Shown here: one piece after another, positions 17,961-27,231 of the stretch
Layout: each line of letters starts with the position of its first letter
How positions within the stretch are numbered: position 1 is the stretch's first letter
Assembly (NCBI GenBank): GCA_034928535.1
Contig: JAYFOV010000043.1
Coordinates: 1-64,000, forward strand
Direction of reading: 5' to 3'
Origin: CAXXOK01 sp001604115
Lineage (GTDB): Bacteria > Bacillota > Clostridia > Christensenellales > Aristaeellaceae
Length of the DNA stretch: 64,000 nt
Notes under the pieces: generated by a model
The model's input: only the letters and a program-made list of their open reading frames with translations
The model's database searches: none
Told to the model about the DNA's origin: nothing
Made by a program: the position numbers and the translations under genes

Positions 17961-18485
17961 TCAGGCCGGAATGATCGCCAGCGTATCCAATAGATCGGTG
18001 GCAGTTTGGGTGTCAGCATCGGTCAACACACTGTAATTGACATCCCACACAGAGAGCTGCAGAAAGAAGCCGCCATGCAGCATGATCATCATTTCTGAAT
18101 CCGTCTCAGAGTCATCCTGCACCAGCATATAATCATACCCGCCCGCGGTCTGTTCCAGGGTGTAGCTGGGGGAGTCCATATCGGCTGACACGGTCAGAAA
18201 CAGGCGCTCCATCTCTTCATCCGTGAGATCCTTCAGCTCGGTCTGGTCATACTCCTCCGTAGGCGCGATGCTGATGTACAGCAACGGCTGCTCCGGGTCT
18301 GCAAAGGTGATAAAGGTATAAGGCACATCGTCAAAGGTTTCCACACTCACGGTGGCATCGTCCGGCAGGTCGATGGTTACATCAAAGGCGCTGGCGTGTT
18401 CCGTCAAGGTTACCGTTTGCGCCAGCGCGCAGGAAGCGCTCAGGCAAAGCGCGCCAACCAGCAGCAAAGCAAGAATCCGTTTCAT
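17961..18485 (-). CDS. Secreted protein of unknown function
   Basis: A 174-residue exported protein. The N terminus (MKRILALLLVGALCLSASCALA) is a signal peptide; the cysteine before ALA resembles but does not clearly form a lipobox. The mature part is acidic, beta-rich in appearance and contains no domain I recognise. ATG at 18485 was chosen because GGAGG is 7 nt upstream; two ATGs closer to that site are too near. It lies 26 nt downstream of the SH3-domain protein, likely in one unit. Confidence 0.75.
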   Translation of the reverse strand: MKRILALLLVGALCLSASCALAQTVTLTEHASAFDVTIDLPDDATVSVETFDDVPYTFITFADPEQPLLYISIAPTEEYDQTELKDLTDEEMERLFLTVSADMDSPSYTLEQTAGGYDYMLVQDDSETDSEMMIMLHGGFFLQLSVWDVNYSVLTDADTQTATDLLDTLAIIPA

Positions 18486-18511
18486 AGGCATACCTCCATC
18501 CCTCTTGCGCA

Positions 18512-19078
18512 TCATTTGTTCCGGCTCAGGAACGCGGTCATCATAAAGCCAGCTTGATTGCTGTCCGTATCATACACCTGACACCACTCGCCATTGGTAG
18601 CAATGACAAGCAGGTTTTGCCCGTTGTAATAATCCGTATGGATCGGTTGAGCCTTGGAGGGCGCCCAACGCATGTGCACAAAACCGCCAGGGGCAGAAGG
18701 CCGCACCGACGCGCTGTAATAGGTGCGCTTGAAACCGGAATACAGATCGCTCTTGGGCGTAGGCTTTGGTGTGGTGGTGGGCTTGGGATGCGGGGTGGGC
18801 TTGTAATCCACCAGATAGCGGAACATGCAATAGCCATCCCCGTGCGCGGTGTATACATGCGCCCACGAGCTGCCCACGAAACCGTCATCCACCTCTACAC
18901 TGGAGCCATAGGCCAGTGAGCCGATGATGTTGCCATCCTTGGAAGGATAGTCGCGCACATTCAGGCTTTTTCCGTTGCCTGTATAGACATACAGTGTGGA
19001 TGCAAGCGCCCCCGTGGTGAATGCCAGTCCCATGACCAGCGTCAACGTAAAGAAGATCGCCAATGCTCTTTTGCCCAT
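18512..19078 (-). CDS. Secreted bacterial SH3-domain protein
   Basis: About 188 residues with an N-terminal signal peptide ending GALAS. An SH3b-like domain (SLNVRDYPSKDGNIIGSLAYG, then WAHVYT) is followed by a Pro/Thr/Lys-rich linker. A second SH3-like segment (VRPSAPGGFVHMRWAPSK, then GEWCQVYD) ends the protein. Such proteins usually bind cell-wall material; no catalytic domain is present. Two tandem ATGs (19081, 19078) are possible starts after GGAGGG. Confidence 0.82.
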   Translation of the reverse strand: MGKRALAIFFTLTLVMGLAFTTGALASTLYVYTGNGKSLNVRDYPSKDGNIIGSLAYGSSVEVDDGFVGSSWAHVYTAHGDGYCMFRYLVDYKPTPHPKPTTTPKPTPKSDLYSGFKRTYYSASVRPSAPGGFVHMRWAPSKAQPIHTDYYNGQNLLVIATNGEWCQVYDTDSNQAGFMMTAFLSRNK

Positions 19079-19225
19079 CATTGTCCCTCCCTATTTTTGG
19101 TTGTGCAGCACGAGATTTCTATCTGTGCATGATTATATCATAAATCCCTCCAATTACAATGAATTACATTGCACCGGAGGGAAAAAATATCTGTACTTCT
19201 GTAACCAAAGGGCACAATGCGCACC

Positions 19226-19729
19226 TCATGGCTCGGCACAAAAAGGGTATAGGCTTCGCAAGAGATCCAACCCGGCCGCTGTGCGGAATATTTGCTTGCC
19301 GATGGTGCGGATACTGGCTTCCGACATGCCATCTTCGTCCATGTTGACCAAGAAATCGGCCTCCACCAGAATTTGATAATCCAGCCCAGTAAGGTGGTCG
19401 TAGGTGTGATGGTGCGCGATCAGCCAACATACCCGCTGGGTTACATCCGGATCCACCTGCAGGGCATGGAGGAGCATTTCGGCTTCGGCAGGGCCTTCCC
19501 GCTGCTGATCCAGCCCGCTGGCGCTGCCATACTTGCGTTCGCTCACTTTAATGCCGATGTCGTGGGTGAGCGCGGCCAGCTCGAGCACGCGCTGCGTGGG
19601 GGGATCCAGCATTTCCAGCTGACCGATGGTGCTTGCATAGGCAAACACCTTGAGCAGGTGATTGATACGCCGCAGATCACCTTCAAAATAGCCAATCATG
19701 GCTTGGGTTACTTGAGCAGTCTTGCACAT
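19226..19729 (-). CDS. HD-domain phosphohydrolase
   Basis: A 167-residue protein with the HD metal signature: H in RINHLLKVF, HD in ALTHDIGIK, HHH in LIAHHHTYDH and D in VEADFLVNMDEDG. HD proteins hydrolyse phosphoester bonds in nucleotides; the substrate here cannot be told. ATG at 19729 has GGAGGGGG upstream. It lies 105 nt after the ferredoxin on the same strand but is separated from it by no obvious operon link. Confidence 0.87.
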   Translation of the reverse strand: MCKTAQVTQAMIGYFEGDLRRINHLLKVFAYASTIGQLEMLDPPTQRVLELAALTHDIGIKVSERKYGSASGLDQQREGPAEAEMLLHALQVDPDVTQRVCWLIAHHHTYDHLTGLDYQILVEADFLVNMDEDGMSEASIRTIGKQIFRTAAGLDLLRSLYPFCAEP

Positions 19730-19801
19730 GGCAATGATCCCCCTCCAACACAATGCGTGATGGGCATGCCCGCCGCCGGCATAGGGTCGGGCATGTGCAA
19801 T

Positions 19802-19827
19802 GCCCTCCCGCCAATTGGCGGGAGGGC
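19802..19827 (-). terminator. Perfect GC-rich palindrome after ferredoxin
   Basis: GCCCTCCCGCCA and its exact complement form a 13-bp self-complementary palindrome with no spacer. It lies 7 nt past the ferredoxin stop. A T-run is missing, so it may be a terminator remnant, a 3'-stabilising hairpin or a protein-binding site. Confidence 0.5.
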
Positions 19828-19833
19828 GAAACC

Positions 19834-20022
19834 TTATTCGACGGTAATCACCGAAACGGGGCAGCCATCCATGGCTTCCTGCGCCGATGCCTCGGCCTCT
19901 GCAGGCACTTCGTCCACATAGACTTCCGCCAGACCATCATCCGCCATGCGGAAAACGCTGGGGCAGGTATCGGCGCACAAACCGCAACCGATGCACCCGT
20001 CCCGATCAATGGATGCTTTCAT
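19834..20022 (-). CDS. 4Fe-4S ferredoxin
   Basis: A 62-residue electron carrier. Cysteines at 10, 13 and 16 (CIGCGLC) plus the C-terminal DGCPVS cysteine would hold one [4Fe-4S] cluster. C20 and the spacing are like single-cluster ferredoxins, in which the extra cysteine is free or disulfide-bonded. A second full motif is absent. It lies 20 nt downstream of hcp, and an electron-donor role for Hcp is a reasonable inference. Confidence 0.93.
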   Translation of the reverse strand: MKASIDRDGCIGCGLCADTCPSVFRMADDGLAEVYVDEVPAEAEASAQEAMDGCPVSVITVE

Positions 20023-20042
20023 GGGCTACGCTCCTTTCATGT

Positions 20043-21668
20043 TCAGGCTTGCATAAACAGTTCCACATCATCGGCAACATTTCCTACCCCTGCGATGCCG
20101 AATTTTTCGACGAGCACCTTGGCCACTTTGGGCGAGAGGAAGCCGGGCAGCGTGGGGCCGAGATGGATGTTCTTCACACCCAGGTAAAGCAGCGCCAGCA
20201 ACACGATCACTGCCTTTTGCTCATACCAGGCGATGTTGAAGGCGATGGGAAGATCATTGATATCCTCCAGGCCAAACACTTCCTTAAGCTTGAGTGCGAT
20301 GACAGCCAGCGAATAGGAATCGTTGCACTGACCCGCATCCAGCACCCGCGGAATGCCCCCGATATCCCCCAGACCCAGCTTGTTGTAGCGATACTTGGCG
20401 CAACCGGCGGTCAGGATCACCGTATCGTCAGGCAGGGCTTTGGCAAAATCCGTGTAGTAGGAGCGGGACTTCATGCGGCCATCGCACCCGGCCATCACAA
20501 AGAACTTCTTGATGGCACCGCTCTTGACTGCCGCTACGACCTGATCTGCCAGGGCCAACACCTGCTGGTGCGCAAAGCCGCCTACAATGCTGCCGGTTTC
20601 AAGCTCCTGGGGTGCGGGCAACGTCTTGGCCATGGCGATGATCGCTGAAAAATCCTTGACGCCATTGGCATCGACCACGATATGTGTGCAGCCGGGGAAA
20701 CCAGAGGAGCCGGTTGTGAAGATGCGCGCGCGTACGGCTTCGCTCTTGGGGGGTACGATGCAGTTGGTGGTAAAGAGAATCGGCCCCTGGAAGGATTCAA
20801 ACTCGGTTACCTGCTGCCACCACGCATTGCCGTAGTTGCCCACAAAGTGGCTGTATTTTTTGAAGGCGGGGTAATAGTGCGCGGGCAGCATTTCACTGTG
20901 GGTATAGACATCCACGCCGGTACCTTCGGTCTGCTGAAGCAGCTGCTCCAGATCGGTCAGATCATGGCCGCTGATAAGGATGGCCGGGTTGCCGCGTACA
21001 CCCAGGGATACCTGCGTGATTTCCGGATTGCCAAAGCGGGAGGTGTTTGCCTCGTCCAGAAGCGCCATCGCCTTGACGCCGAACTCGCCCGTGCGCAGCG
21101 TGAGCGCGACCAGCGCATCCGCCGTGAGTGAATCGTCCAGCGTGGCGGCAAGCGCCTCATACACAAAGGAGTAAATTTCAAGATTTTCTTTGCCGAGGTT
21201 GGCTGCATGCTCTGTATAGGCTGCCATGCCCTTGAGCCCATAGATGATCATTTCGCGCAGTGAGCGCACATCCTCATCAGCGGTTGCCAGAACGCCGACG
21301 GACTCTGCTTTGCGCAGCATGGCTTCGGGGGTCTCCACCCGGAAGGTGGCGGCATCGGGCAGCAGGCCGCCCGCCACGGGCAAAGTGTCCCGTAGGGTGA
21401 GCATGTGCTTGATTTGCCGGATGATGGCCTCATCGTCAAAATTGGCATTGGTGATGGTCATGAACAGGCTGTTGGTCATCTCCCGGTTCAGCTTGCCCAA
21501 GGTGGCAACCGCCAACCGCCCGCCGGTCACTTTAACGGCGATGCCTTTGAGGGCGTAGATCAGCAAATCCTGAAGATTGGACACTTCCGGGCTTTTGCCG
21601 CAGACGCCGCGAAGGGTGCAACCTTTACCGCCGGCGGTTTCCTGACACTGATAGCAGAACATACTCAT
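20043..21668 (-). CDS. hcp: Hybrid-cluster protein (hydroxylamine reductase)
   Basis: 541 residues. The N-terminal cysteine motif C5-x2-C8-x8-C17-x5-C23 binds the cubane cluster; this short spacing is the strict-anaerobe type. Later conserved blocks include GGFAHQQVLALADQVV, FFVMAGCDGR, TAGCAKYRYN and DAGQCND, which carry ligands of the hybrid Fe-S-O cluster. Hcp reduces hydroxylamine in vitro and is tied to nitric oxide stress; NO reductase activity is shown in E. coli. GGAGG lies 10 nt before ATG. Confidence 0.96.
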   Translation of the reverse strand: MSMFCYQCQETAGGKGCTLRGVCGKSPEVSNLQDLLIYALKGIAVKVTGGRLAVATLGKLNREMTNSLFMTITNANFDDEAIIRQIKHMLTLRDTLPVAGGLLPDAATFRVETPEAMLRKAESVGVLATADEDVRSLREMIIYGLKGMAAYTEHAANLGKENLEIYSFVYEALAATLDDSLTADALVALTLRTGEFGVKAMALLDEANTSRFGNPEITQVSLGVRGNPAILISGHDLTDLEQLLQQTEGTGVDVYTHSEMLPAHYYPAFKKYSHFVGNYGNAWWQQVTEFESFQGPILFTTNCIVPPKSEAVRARIFTTGSSGFPGCTHIVVDANGVKDFSAIIAMAKTLPAPQELETGSIVGGFAHQQVLALADQVVAAVKSGAIKKFFVMAGCDGRMKSRSYYTDFAKALPDDTVILTAGCAKYRYNKLGLGDIGGIPRVLDAGQCNDSYSLAVIALKLKEVFGLEDINDLPIAFNIAWYEQKAVIVLLALLYLGVKNIHLGPTLPGFLSPKVAKVLVEKFGIAGVGNVADDVELFMQA

Positions 21669-21835
21669 AATTGGATAGCCTCCTCAATGTTGTGGGTTCA
21701 CAGGCTGGGTGTGGGGATGCAGGCATCGCCCGGTTTTGGCTGGCAAGGGAAGGGACGGATCCCGATTGATGGCTGCCGGCTTGTGTTCCCATCGGTGCGC
21801 GTGGATGGCGCTATGGGTAGCATAGCGCTTGGCAC

Positions 21836-21867
21836 CAAAAAAGTCTGTTGGAAATCCAACAGACTTT
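21836..21867 (-). terminator. Terminator of the liv operon
   Basis: A 13-bp perfect stem (21840-21852 with 21855-21867) followed on the minus strand by six T. It begins 9 nt after the livF stop. Confidence 0.9.
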
Positions 21868-21875
21868 GAGGGTGT

Positions 21876-22580
21876 TTATACGCCCAAGTACGCCTTGCGC
21901 ACGCGATCATCCTCCAGCAATGCGCCTGCCGCACCGGACATGGCGATATTGCCTGTTTCCAGCACATAAGCACGGCTGGAGATGGACAGCGCTACCTTCG
22001 CGTTCTGCTCCACCAGCAGGATGGTGATGCCCTTGTCGTGCAAGGTCCCGATGATGCGGAAAATTTCCTTCACCAGGATGGGGGAAAGACCCATGGAGGG
22101 TTCATCCATCAGGATGATTTTGGGATTGGTCATCAGAGCACGGCCTGTGGCAAGCATCTGCTGCTCACCGCCGGATAGGGTGCCCGCCAGCTGCTTTGCC
22201 CGTTCCTTGAGCCGCGGGAAGCTCTGGAACACCGTCTCAATGTTTTGCTTGATCTGCTCGCCATCGGCAATGGTGTAGGCTCCCATGCGCAGGTTTTCCA
22301 TCACGGTCATGCGGCTGAACACGTGGCGGCCTTCCGGAACGTGCGCCATGCCCAGGCTGATGATCCGGTTGGGCGCTGTGGCGCGCAGGTTTACGCCATT
22401 GTAGGTAATCTCGCCTGAGGTCGCTTTGACCAGACCGGAGATCGTGTGCAGGATGGTGGTCTTTCCAGCGCCGTTTGCACCGATCAGCGATACGATTTCG
22501 CCATCATTTACCTCCAGCGATATGCCTTTGATCGCATGGATCGCACCGTAATGGACATTCAGGTTTTTAATTGTCAGCAT
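21876..22580 (-). CDS. livF: Branched-chain amino-acid ABC transporter ATPase LivF
   Basis: A 234-residue cytoplasmic ATPase with Walker A GANGAGKTT, signature LSGGEQQML and Walker B IILMDEPSMGLSP. The VPEGRHVFSRMTVMENL segment is typical of LivF. ATG at 22580 follows GGAGGAATACG; an upstream in-frame start overlaps livG and lacks a site. Last gene of the livJ-H-M-G-F unit. Confidence 0.95.
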   Translation of the reverse strand: MLTIKNLNVHYGAIHAIKGISLEVNDGEIVSLIGANGAGKTTILHTISGLVKATSGEITYNGVNLRATAPNRIISLGMAHVPEGRHVFSRMTVMENLRMGAYTIADGEQIKQNIETVFQSFPRLKERAKQLAGTLSGGEQQMLATGRALMTNPKIILMDEPSMGLSPILVKEIFRIIGTLHDKGITILLVEQNAKVALSISSRAYVLETGNIAMSGAAGALLEDDRVRKAYLGV

Positions 22581-22590
22581 CGTATTCCTC

Positions 22591-23355
22591 CTACTCGCCC
22601 AGATAGGCCGCAATGACCTTCGGGTCGTGGGAAATCTCTTCCGGCAGACCCTGTGCGATGATCTCGCCGTAGTCGATGACCACGATGCGCTCGCAAATGT
22701 TCATGACAAGGCTCATATCATGCTCAATGAGCAGGATGGAGATGTGAAATCGCCGCCGTATGGTATTGATGCACTCCAGAAGCTCTGCGGTTTCCGTGGG
22801 GTTCATGCCTGCGGCAGGCTCGTCCAGCAAGAGCATCTTGGCGTTGGTGGCCAGCGCGCGGGCAATTTCCAGCTTGCGCTGCTGCCCATAGGGCAGGTTG
22901 CCCGCCAGCCAATCCGCCTTGTCCTGCAGGTTGAATACGGAGAGCAGATCCCGTGCTTTTTTGCGGATGCTTTCTTCCTCCCGCCAGAAGGAGGCTGTGC
23001 GCAGCAGGGAGCTGCCTAGGTTAGCCTTGAGATCCTTGGTAAAAGCGATGAGCACGTTTTCCATGACCGTCATTTTTTTGAAAAGCCGAATATTCTGGAA
23101 CGTACGGGCAATGCCGGATGCTACGATCTCGTGTGTCTTTTTGCCGTTCATGAGCTGCTCACCCAGGTAAAAGGCGCCTTCGGTGGGCCTATATACGCCG
23201 GTCAGCAGGTTGAACACCGTGGTTTTGCCTGCCCCGTTGGGGCCAATGAGGCCTACCAGTTCGCCTTCCTTGATGTCGATCTCAAAATCATGCACAGCGC
23301 GGAGCCCGCCAAAGGAAATGCCCAAATTTTTGGCCTTCAGGATGGATTCAGGCAT
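22591..23355 (-). CDS. livG: Branched-chain amino-acid ABC transporter ATPase LivG
   Basis: A 254-residue ATPase with Walker A GPNGAGKTTVFNLLTGVY, signature LPYGQQRKLEIARALA and Walker B LLLDEPAAGMNPTE. The NIRLFKKMTVMENVL segment distinguishes LivG. It pairs with LivF on the LivH/LivM permease. Two bases separate it from livM. Confidence 0.95.
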   Translation of the reverse strand: MPESILKAKNLGISFGGLRAVHDFEIDIKEGELVGLIGPNGAGKTTVFNLLTGVYRPTEGAFYLGEQLMNGKKTHEIVASGIARTFQNIRLFKKMTVMENVLIAFTKDLKANLGSSLLRTASFWREEESIRKKARDLLSVFNLQDKADWLAGNLPYGQQRKLEIARALATNAKMLLLDEPAAGMNPTETAELLECINTIRRRFHISILLIEHDMSLVMNICERIVVIDYGEIIAQGLPEEISHDPKVIAAYLGE

Positions 23356-23357
23356 GC

Positions 23358-24413
23358 TTACTCATCTCCTTTCGCTGCAATGTGTTCTGCGCTCGCAGGT
23401 TTCCTGCGCCGCCTGGTTAGCAGCTGGTACAGGGAAAACTCATAACTGCCGAACAGGCCTATGGGGCGGAAGATCATCATGAGCACCAGCAGCACGGAAT
23501 AGACCAGCATCCGATACTCGGAAAAGGCGCGCAGCGCTTCCGGCAAGACCGACAGGATGATGGCAGCCACGACCGAGCCCGTCATGGAGCCCATGCCGCC
23601 CAGCACCACCATGATTACATACTCGGTGGATTTGAGAAACGTGAAATCGCTGTGTTGCAGGGTGCCCAGCCCTCGGTGCGCATAGATCGCGCCGGCCACA
23701 CCTGCAAAAAAAGCGGATACGGTAAAGGTGAGAACCTTGTAATACGTGGTGTTGAGCCCGGTGCTGCTGGAGGCGATATCATCATCCCGAATGGCCATGA
23801 TGGCGCGTCCAAATTTGGAACGCACAAAGGCGATCATGGTTGCCACGCAAATCATCGCCACCAGCATGAGGATGTAGATGTCATTCATGCGCATGATGCC
23901 GATGAGCGCCTGCCCTGCCTGACCGTTGGCCAGCCCCTTGCCGCCAGCAAAGGGGAGGTTCTGGATCACCACACGGATGATCTCGCCAAAGCCGAGGGTG
24001 ATGATGGCCAGATAATCCCCCCGAAGGCGCAGGGCGGGAATGCCTACCACCAAGCCGAAGAGCGCCGCAGCCAAAGCGCCGCACACCATGCCGATGAAAA
24101 ACTGTACCAGAGGCGGCAGCGGGGCTATGGTGCCTGCCTTGATACCCAGGCCAATGGCCTTGGTTACCAAGGCGGAGGTGTAGGCACCCACGGCCATGAA
24201 CCCGGCATGACCAAGCGCGATCTGCCCCAGATAGCCCATGACCAGGTTGAGGGATGTGACCATCACAATGGCGAAGCAGCACTGGATAAAGATGCCGCGG
24301 ACGTAGTTATCCATCAGCCCCAGGGAATCAAACGTGAACACGCCCAGCATCAGCACGGCCACGCCCGCCAGGGATACCAGCATTTTCTGACTGCGGTCCT
24401 TTTGGTTGCTCAT
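23358..24413 (-). CDS. livM: Branched-chain amino-acid ABC permease LivM
   Basis: About 351 residues with around ten transmembrane segments and the LivM motif GYLGQIALGHAGFMAVGAYT. The EAA-like cytoplasmic loop RGDYLAIITLGFGEIIRVV contacts the ATPases. ATG at 24413 has AGGTG 6 nt upstream; a GTG at 24422, immediately after the livH stop, is an alternative start. Confidence 0.94.
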   Translation of the reverse strand: MSNQKDRSQKMLVSLAGVAVLMLGVFTFDSLGLMDNYVRGIFIQCCFAIVMVTSLNLVMGYLGQIALGHAGFMAVGAYTSALVTKAIGLGIKAGTIAPLPPLVQFFIGMVCGALAAALFGLVVGIPALRLRGDYLAIITLGFGEIIRVVIQNLPFAGGKGLANGQAGQALIGIMRMNDIYILMLVAMICVATMIAFVRSKFGRAIMAIRDDDIASSSTGLNTTYYKVLTFTVSAFFAGVAGAIYAHRGLGTLQHSDFTFLKSTEYVIMVVLGGMGSMTGSVVAAIILSVLPEALRAFSEYRMLVYSVLLVLMMIFRPIGLFGSYEFSLYQLLTRRRRKPASAEHIAAKGDE

Positions 24414-24422
24414 GATCAACAC

Positions 24423-25334
24423 CTACACTTTCTCGCCGGTATTCTTGCCCAGGATACCGGCCGGCTTGACCAACAGCACAACGATCAAAATGCCAAACAC
24501 GATGGCGTCCGAAAAGGCAGACGTGATGATCCCACCGGTAAGCGGGGAGATATAAGCTTTGGAAAGGCTTTCGATGATGCCGATCGCCAGACCGCCGAGC
24601 ATTGCGCCCGGGATAATGCCAATGCCGCCCAGCACCGCCGCCACAAAGGCTTTCAAGCCCAGCATGGAGCCCATCATGTTGGTCACCTGATTGTACTGCG
24701 CCACATACATCAGCGATGCGATGGCCGCCAGACCCGAGCCGATGGCAAACGTAATGGTAATGGTGCGGTTCACGTTAATGCCCATGAGCAGGGAGGCGTT
24801 TTTATCCTCCGATACGGCGCGCATGGCTTGGCCGGTACGTGTGTATTTGACAAACAGGGAAAGCGCCACCATGACCACAATGCCCAGGATGATGGTCAAG
24901 ACCGTGTTGCCGCTGAAACCCAGCACCGGGGGCAGATCGAAAATGGTCTTGACCTGCTTGGGGTTGGCGCCGAAGAAAGTCTGCGCAAGGTTCGCTAAAA
25001 AAAGGCTCATGGCGATGGCCGTAATCAGTGCGGACATATTGTTGCCCTTGGCGCGCACGGGTTTGTATGCAAGGGTTTCAACCAGCACGCCGGTCATGGA
25101 GCAAACCAGGACGGCTGCAATCACGGACAGCCAAGCCGGCATGCCTGCCGCAATCATCAGCGGAACCGTAAAAAACAGCGCATAGGCACCGACCATGATA
25201 AAGTCGCCGTGGGCAAAGTTGATCAGCCTGATAATGCCATATACCATGGTATACCCAAGCGCGATCAACGCATAAACGCTTCCCACGCGCAGCCCGTTGA
25301 TGATCTGCTGGATAAAGAGCGATAGCCCATCCAT
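24423..25334 (-). CDS. livH: Branched-chain amino-acid ABC permease LivH
   Basis: About 303 residues, multi-pass. It shows the LivH hallmarks GSVYALIALGYTMVYGIIRL, NFAHGDFIMVGAY and GLKAFVAAVLGGIGIIPGA. ATG at 25334 was preferred to the one at 25343 because GGGAG lies 9 nt before it and directly abuts the other. It forms the permease dimer with LivM. Confidence 0.94.
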   Translation of the reverse strand: MDGLSLFIQQIINGLRVGSVYALIALGYTMVYGIIRLINFAHGDFIMVGAYALFFTVPLMIAAGMPAWLSVIAAVLVCSMTGVLVETLAYKPVRAKGNNMSALITAIAMSLFLANLAQTFFGANPKQVKTIFDLPPVLGFSGNTVLTIILGIVVMVALSLFVKYTRTGQAMRAVSEDKNASLLMGINVNRTITITFAIGSGLAAIASLMYVAQYNQVTNMMGSMLGLKAFVAAVLGGIGIIPGAMLGGLAIGIIESLSKAYISPLTGGIITSAFSDAIVFGILIVVLLVKPAGILGKNTGEKV

Positions 25335-25368
25335 GTCAGACATCTCCCTTCCGATTTAACGATGTGGC

Positions 25369-25392
25369 GGGTGCGCGGTTGGCCGCGCACCC
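25369..25392 (-). terminator. Hairpin between livJ and livH
   Basis: A 10-bp GC-rich stem (GGGTGCGCGG with its complement) and a 4-nt loop in the livJ-livH gap. Together with the hairpin at 25490-25511 it may lower read-through, so that the abundant binding protein is made in excess over the permease. Confidence 0.55.
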
Positions 25393-25489
25393 CATGCTTA
25401 TGTAAACTATGCAGCCGGGGCATAGATGCCTGCGCGTTCACAAAACCAGTGTGGCATGCATTTTCCCTATGAGCCAAAAAGGACAAGAT

Positions 25490-25511
25490 GGGGCGGACTT
25501 TCGTCCGCCCC
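25490..25511 (-). terminator. Partial terminator after livJ
   Basis: GGGGCGGAC/GTCCGCCCC with a GAAA loop on the minus strand, followed 9 nt later by TTTTT. It lies 58 nt after the livJ stop and probably acts as an attenuating terminator within the operon. Confidence 0.65.
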
Positions 25512-25568
25512 CCTTGCCTTGGCGGATAGAAACGAGGCACATTCCTATTCGCTCACCACGCAGGTGGC

Positions 25569-26711
25569 TTAGATGTAGGCGTAGAACTTGGCAACGCCAT
25601 CCACATACTCGATCACCGGAGCTGCCTTTTCAGGCGTGCCGGACTCGTCCAGCGTGAAGGTGCCGGTCACGCCGGAGAAGCTGATGCCGTAGAGCGCATC
25701 GATCACGGCGGCGGTATCATCCGAGCCGGCGGCATCGATAGCGGCCTTGAGCATGTAAGCGGCGTCATAGCCCAGCGCAGCCAGCGCGGTCAGGCTCTCG
25801 GCGCCGAAGGTTTCGGTGTACTTGGACACGAAGCCCTGCACCAGCTCGGAGGGATCGTCGGGTGCATAGTGGTTGGTGAAGAAGCACTTGTTGTACAGGC
25901 TTTTGTCCTCCACCATGGTGTTCTGGGTGCCATCCCACCCGTCAGCGCCGACAAAGTAGCCGGTGTAGCCTGCGGCACGGGCCTGCGGCACGATGTAGGG
26001 GCCGATGGAATCATAGTAATACGGGGCGAAAATCAGCTCGGCGCCGGAAGCCACAATGTTGGTCAGCTGCGTGGTGTAATCGGTGTCCGCAGTGCTCGAG
26101 GAGCTCTCGGTAGCAACGATTTCCAGACCCAGGGTTGCCGCGGCTGCCTTGAAGGCTTCGTACAGGCCGGCGGAATACGTGTCGCCGGAAGCATACAGGA
26201 TGGCAACCTTTTTCACGCCCAGGTTCACAGCCACTTTCGCGCCCACATCGCCCTGGAAGGAGTCACGGAAGCATGCGCGGAACACGCCCTTGACGCCATC
26301 GGTCACGGAATCGGCGGTGGCGGTGGGGGTCAGCAGCAGCATGCCCTCGGCATCGGCCAAGGTGGCAAGGCCTGCAGTCACGCCGGAGGTCACAGAGCCA
26401 ACAATGGCCTTCGCGCCTTCGGAAACCAGCTTGTTGAAGGCGTTTGCGCCTTCGGTGGAATCGCCCTTATCATCTTCATAGGCGATCACTTCCAGAGGGC
26501 GGCCGCCCAGCACGCCGCCGGCAGCATTGATCTCTTCAATGGCCAGCTTGATACCGTTGGTGGTGGATTCGCCGTAGGTAGCCAGGTTGCCGCTCAAGGG
26601 CGCAATAACGCCAATTTTAACGGGCTCGCCTTCGGCAGTGGCCATCACCGGCACGAGCAGCGCCGTCAAGACCATAACGAGCGCAGTGAGAAGAGAGAAC
26701 TTCCTTTTCAT
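25569..26711 (-). CDS. livJ: Branched-chain amino-acid substrate-binding protein LivJ-like
   Basis: A 380-residue extracytoplasmic receptor. The signal peptide covers residues 1-26 (ending VMATAEG), with no lipobox cysteine, which is unusual for a Gram-positive binding protein. The periplasmic-binding type I fold shows VKIGVIAPLSGNLATYGES, AIVGSVTSGVTAG and ILYASGDTYSAGLYEAF. GGAGG precedes the ATG. First gene of the liv unit under the promoter at 26822-26850. Confidence 0.94.
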   Translation of the reverse strand: MKRKFSLLTALVMVLTALLVPVMATAEGEPVKIGVIAPLSGNLATYGESTTNGIKLAIEEINAAGGVLGGRPLEVIAYEDDKGDSTEGANAFNKLVSEGAKAIVGSVTSGVTAGLATLADAEGMLLLTPTATADSVTDGVKGVFRACFRDSFQGDVGAKVAVNLGVKKVAILYASGDTYSAGLYEAFKAAAATLGLEIVATESSSSTADTDYTTQLTNIVASGAELIFAPYYYDSIGPYIVPQARAAGYTGYFVGADGWDGTQNTMVEDKSLYNKCFFTNHYAPDDPSELVQGFVSKYTETFGAESLTALAALGYDAAYMLKAAIDAAGSDDTAAVIDALYGISFSGVTGTFTLDESGTPEKAAPVIEYVDGVAKFYAYI

Positions 26712-26821
26712 GCGATAGAACCTCCTTTAGTAGTGGTTTACCGTGTAACCTGGTGAAGTGAAAAAGCAATGAACCGAGTGGTACGCACAGTATCATTCTC
26801 AGCGTCATTGCTTTAGGGTAT

Positions 26822-26850
26822 ATTCTAGGGTCGAAACCGCCCTGTGTCAA
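26822..26850 (-). promoter_or_regulatory. Promoter of livJ operon
   Basis: TTGACA, a 17-nt spacer and TAGAAT on the minus strand, about 110 nt upstream of the livJ start. Confidence 0.8.
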
Positions 26851-27153
26851 TCCGGAAAAGGCATTTTTTGGACATTAGAACATCAAAAATGCAAGATTGA
26901 CACGTCTATGTTTCATTTTTCACAAGCTGCGAAAAATGGCATGTTAGGGAAATAATCCGACCATGACGTGGTCATGGACGCTAAAACCTTTGCTAAAGTA
27001 GCGATAGAGCGAACCGCAAGCGATTGTATACAAAGACTTTCGTCATCCGAGCAATGCCAGAAAGTGGAATGGAAAGGATGGTAGGCACCGTGCCGTATGC
27101 AACACGGATCGTGCCAAAGCCTTTACAAGGCTGTGTTTGCCTGGATGTGAATA

Positions 27154-27196
27154 AACCGAACGCCGGATATGCAGTTTTGCATTCCGGCGTTCGGTT
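27154..27196 (-). terminator. Terminator downstream of DUF2177 gene
   Basis: A 14-bp perfect outer stem (27154-27167 with 27183-27196) with inner ATGCA/TGCAT pairing, followed on the minus strand by TTTATT. It lies 36 nt beyond the DUF2177 stop. Confidence 0.72.
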
Positions 27197-27231
27197 GGGT
27201 GCAATAATAAGTAATCGAAGGATGGCTATCC

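Larger units (their letters stand above)
26712..27231. other. livJ upstream intergenic region
   Basis: This 520-bp gap carries the livJ promoter and leader, a short palindrome CCATGACGTGGTCATGG at 26961-26977 and the terminator hairpin of the DUF2177 gene at 27154-27196. No open frame here looks protein-coding. Confidence 0.6.

Noticed and set aside
23652..24998. A long plus-strand frame opposite livM and livH
   Set aside because: It is the reverse complement of membrane-protein codons, rich in Gln/His, and lacks a start site.
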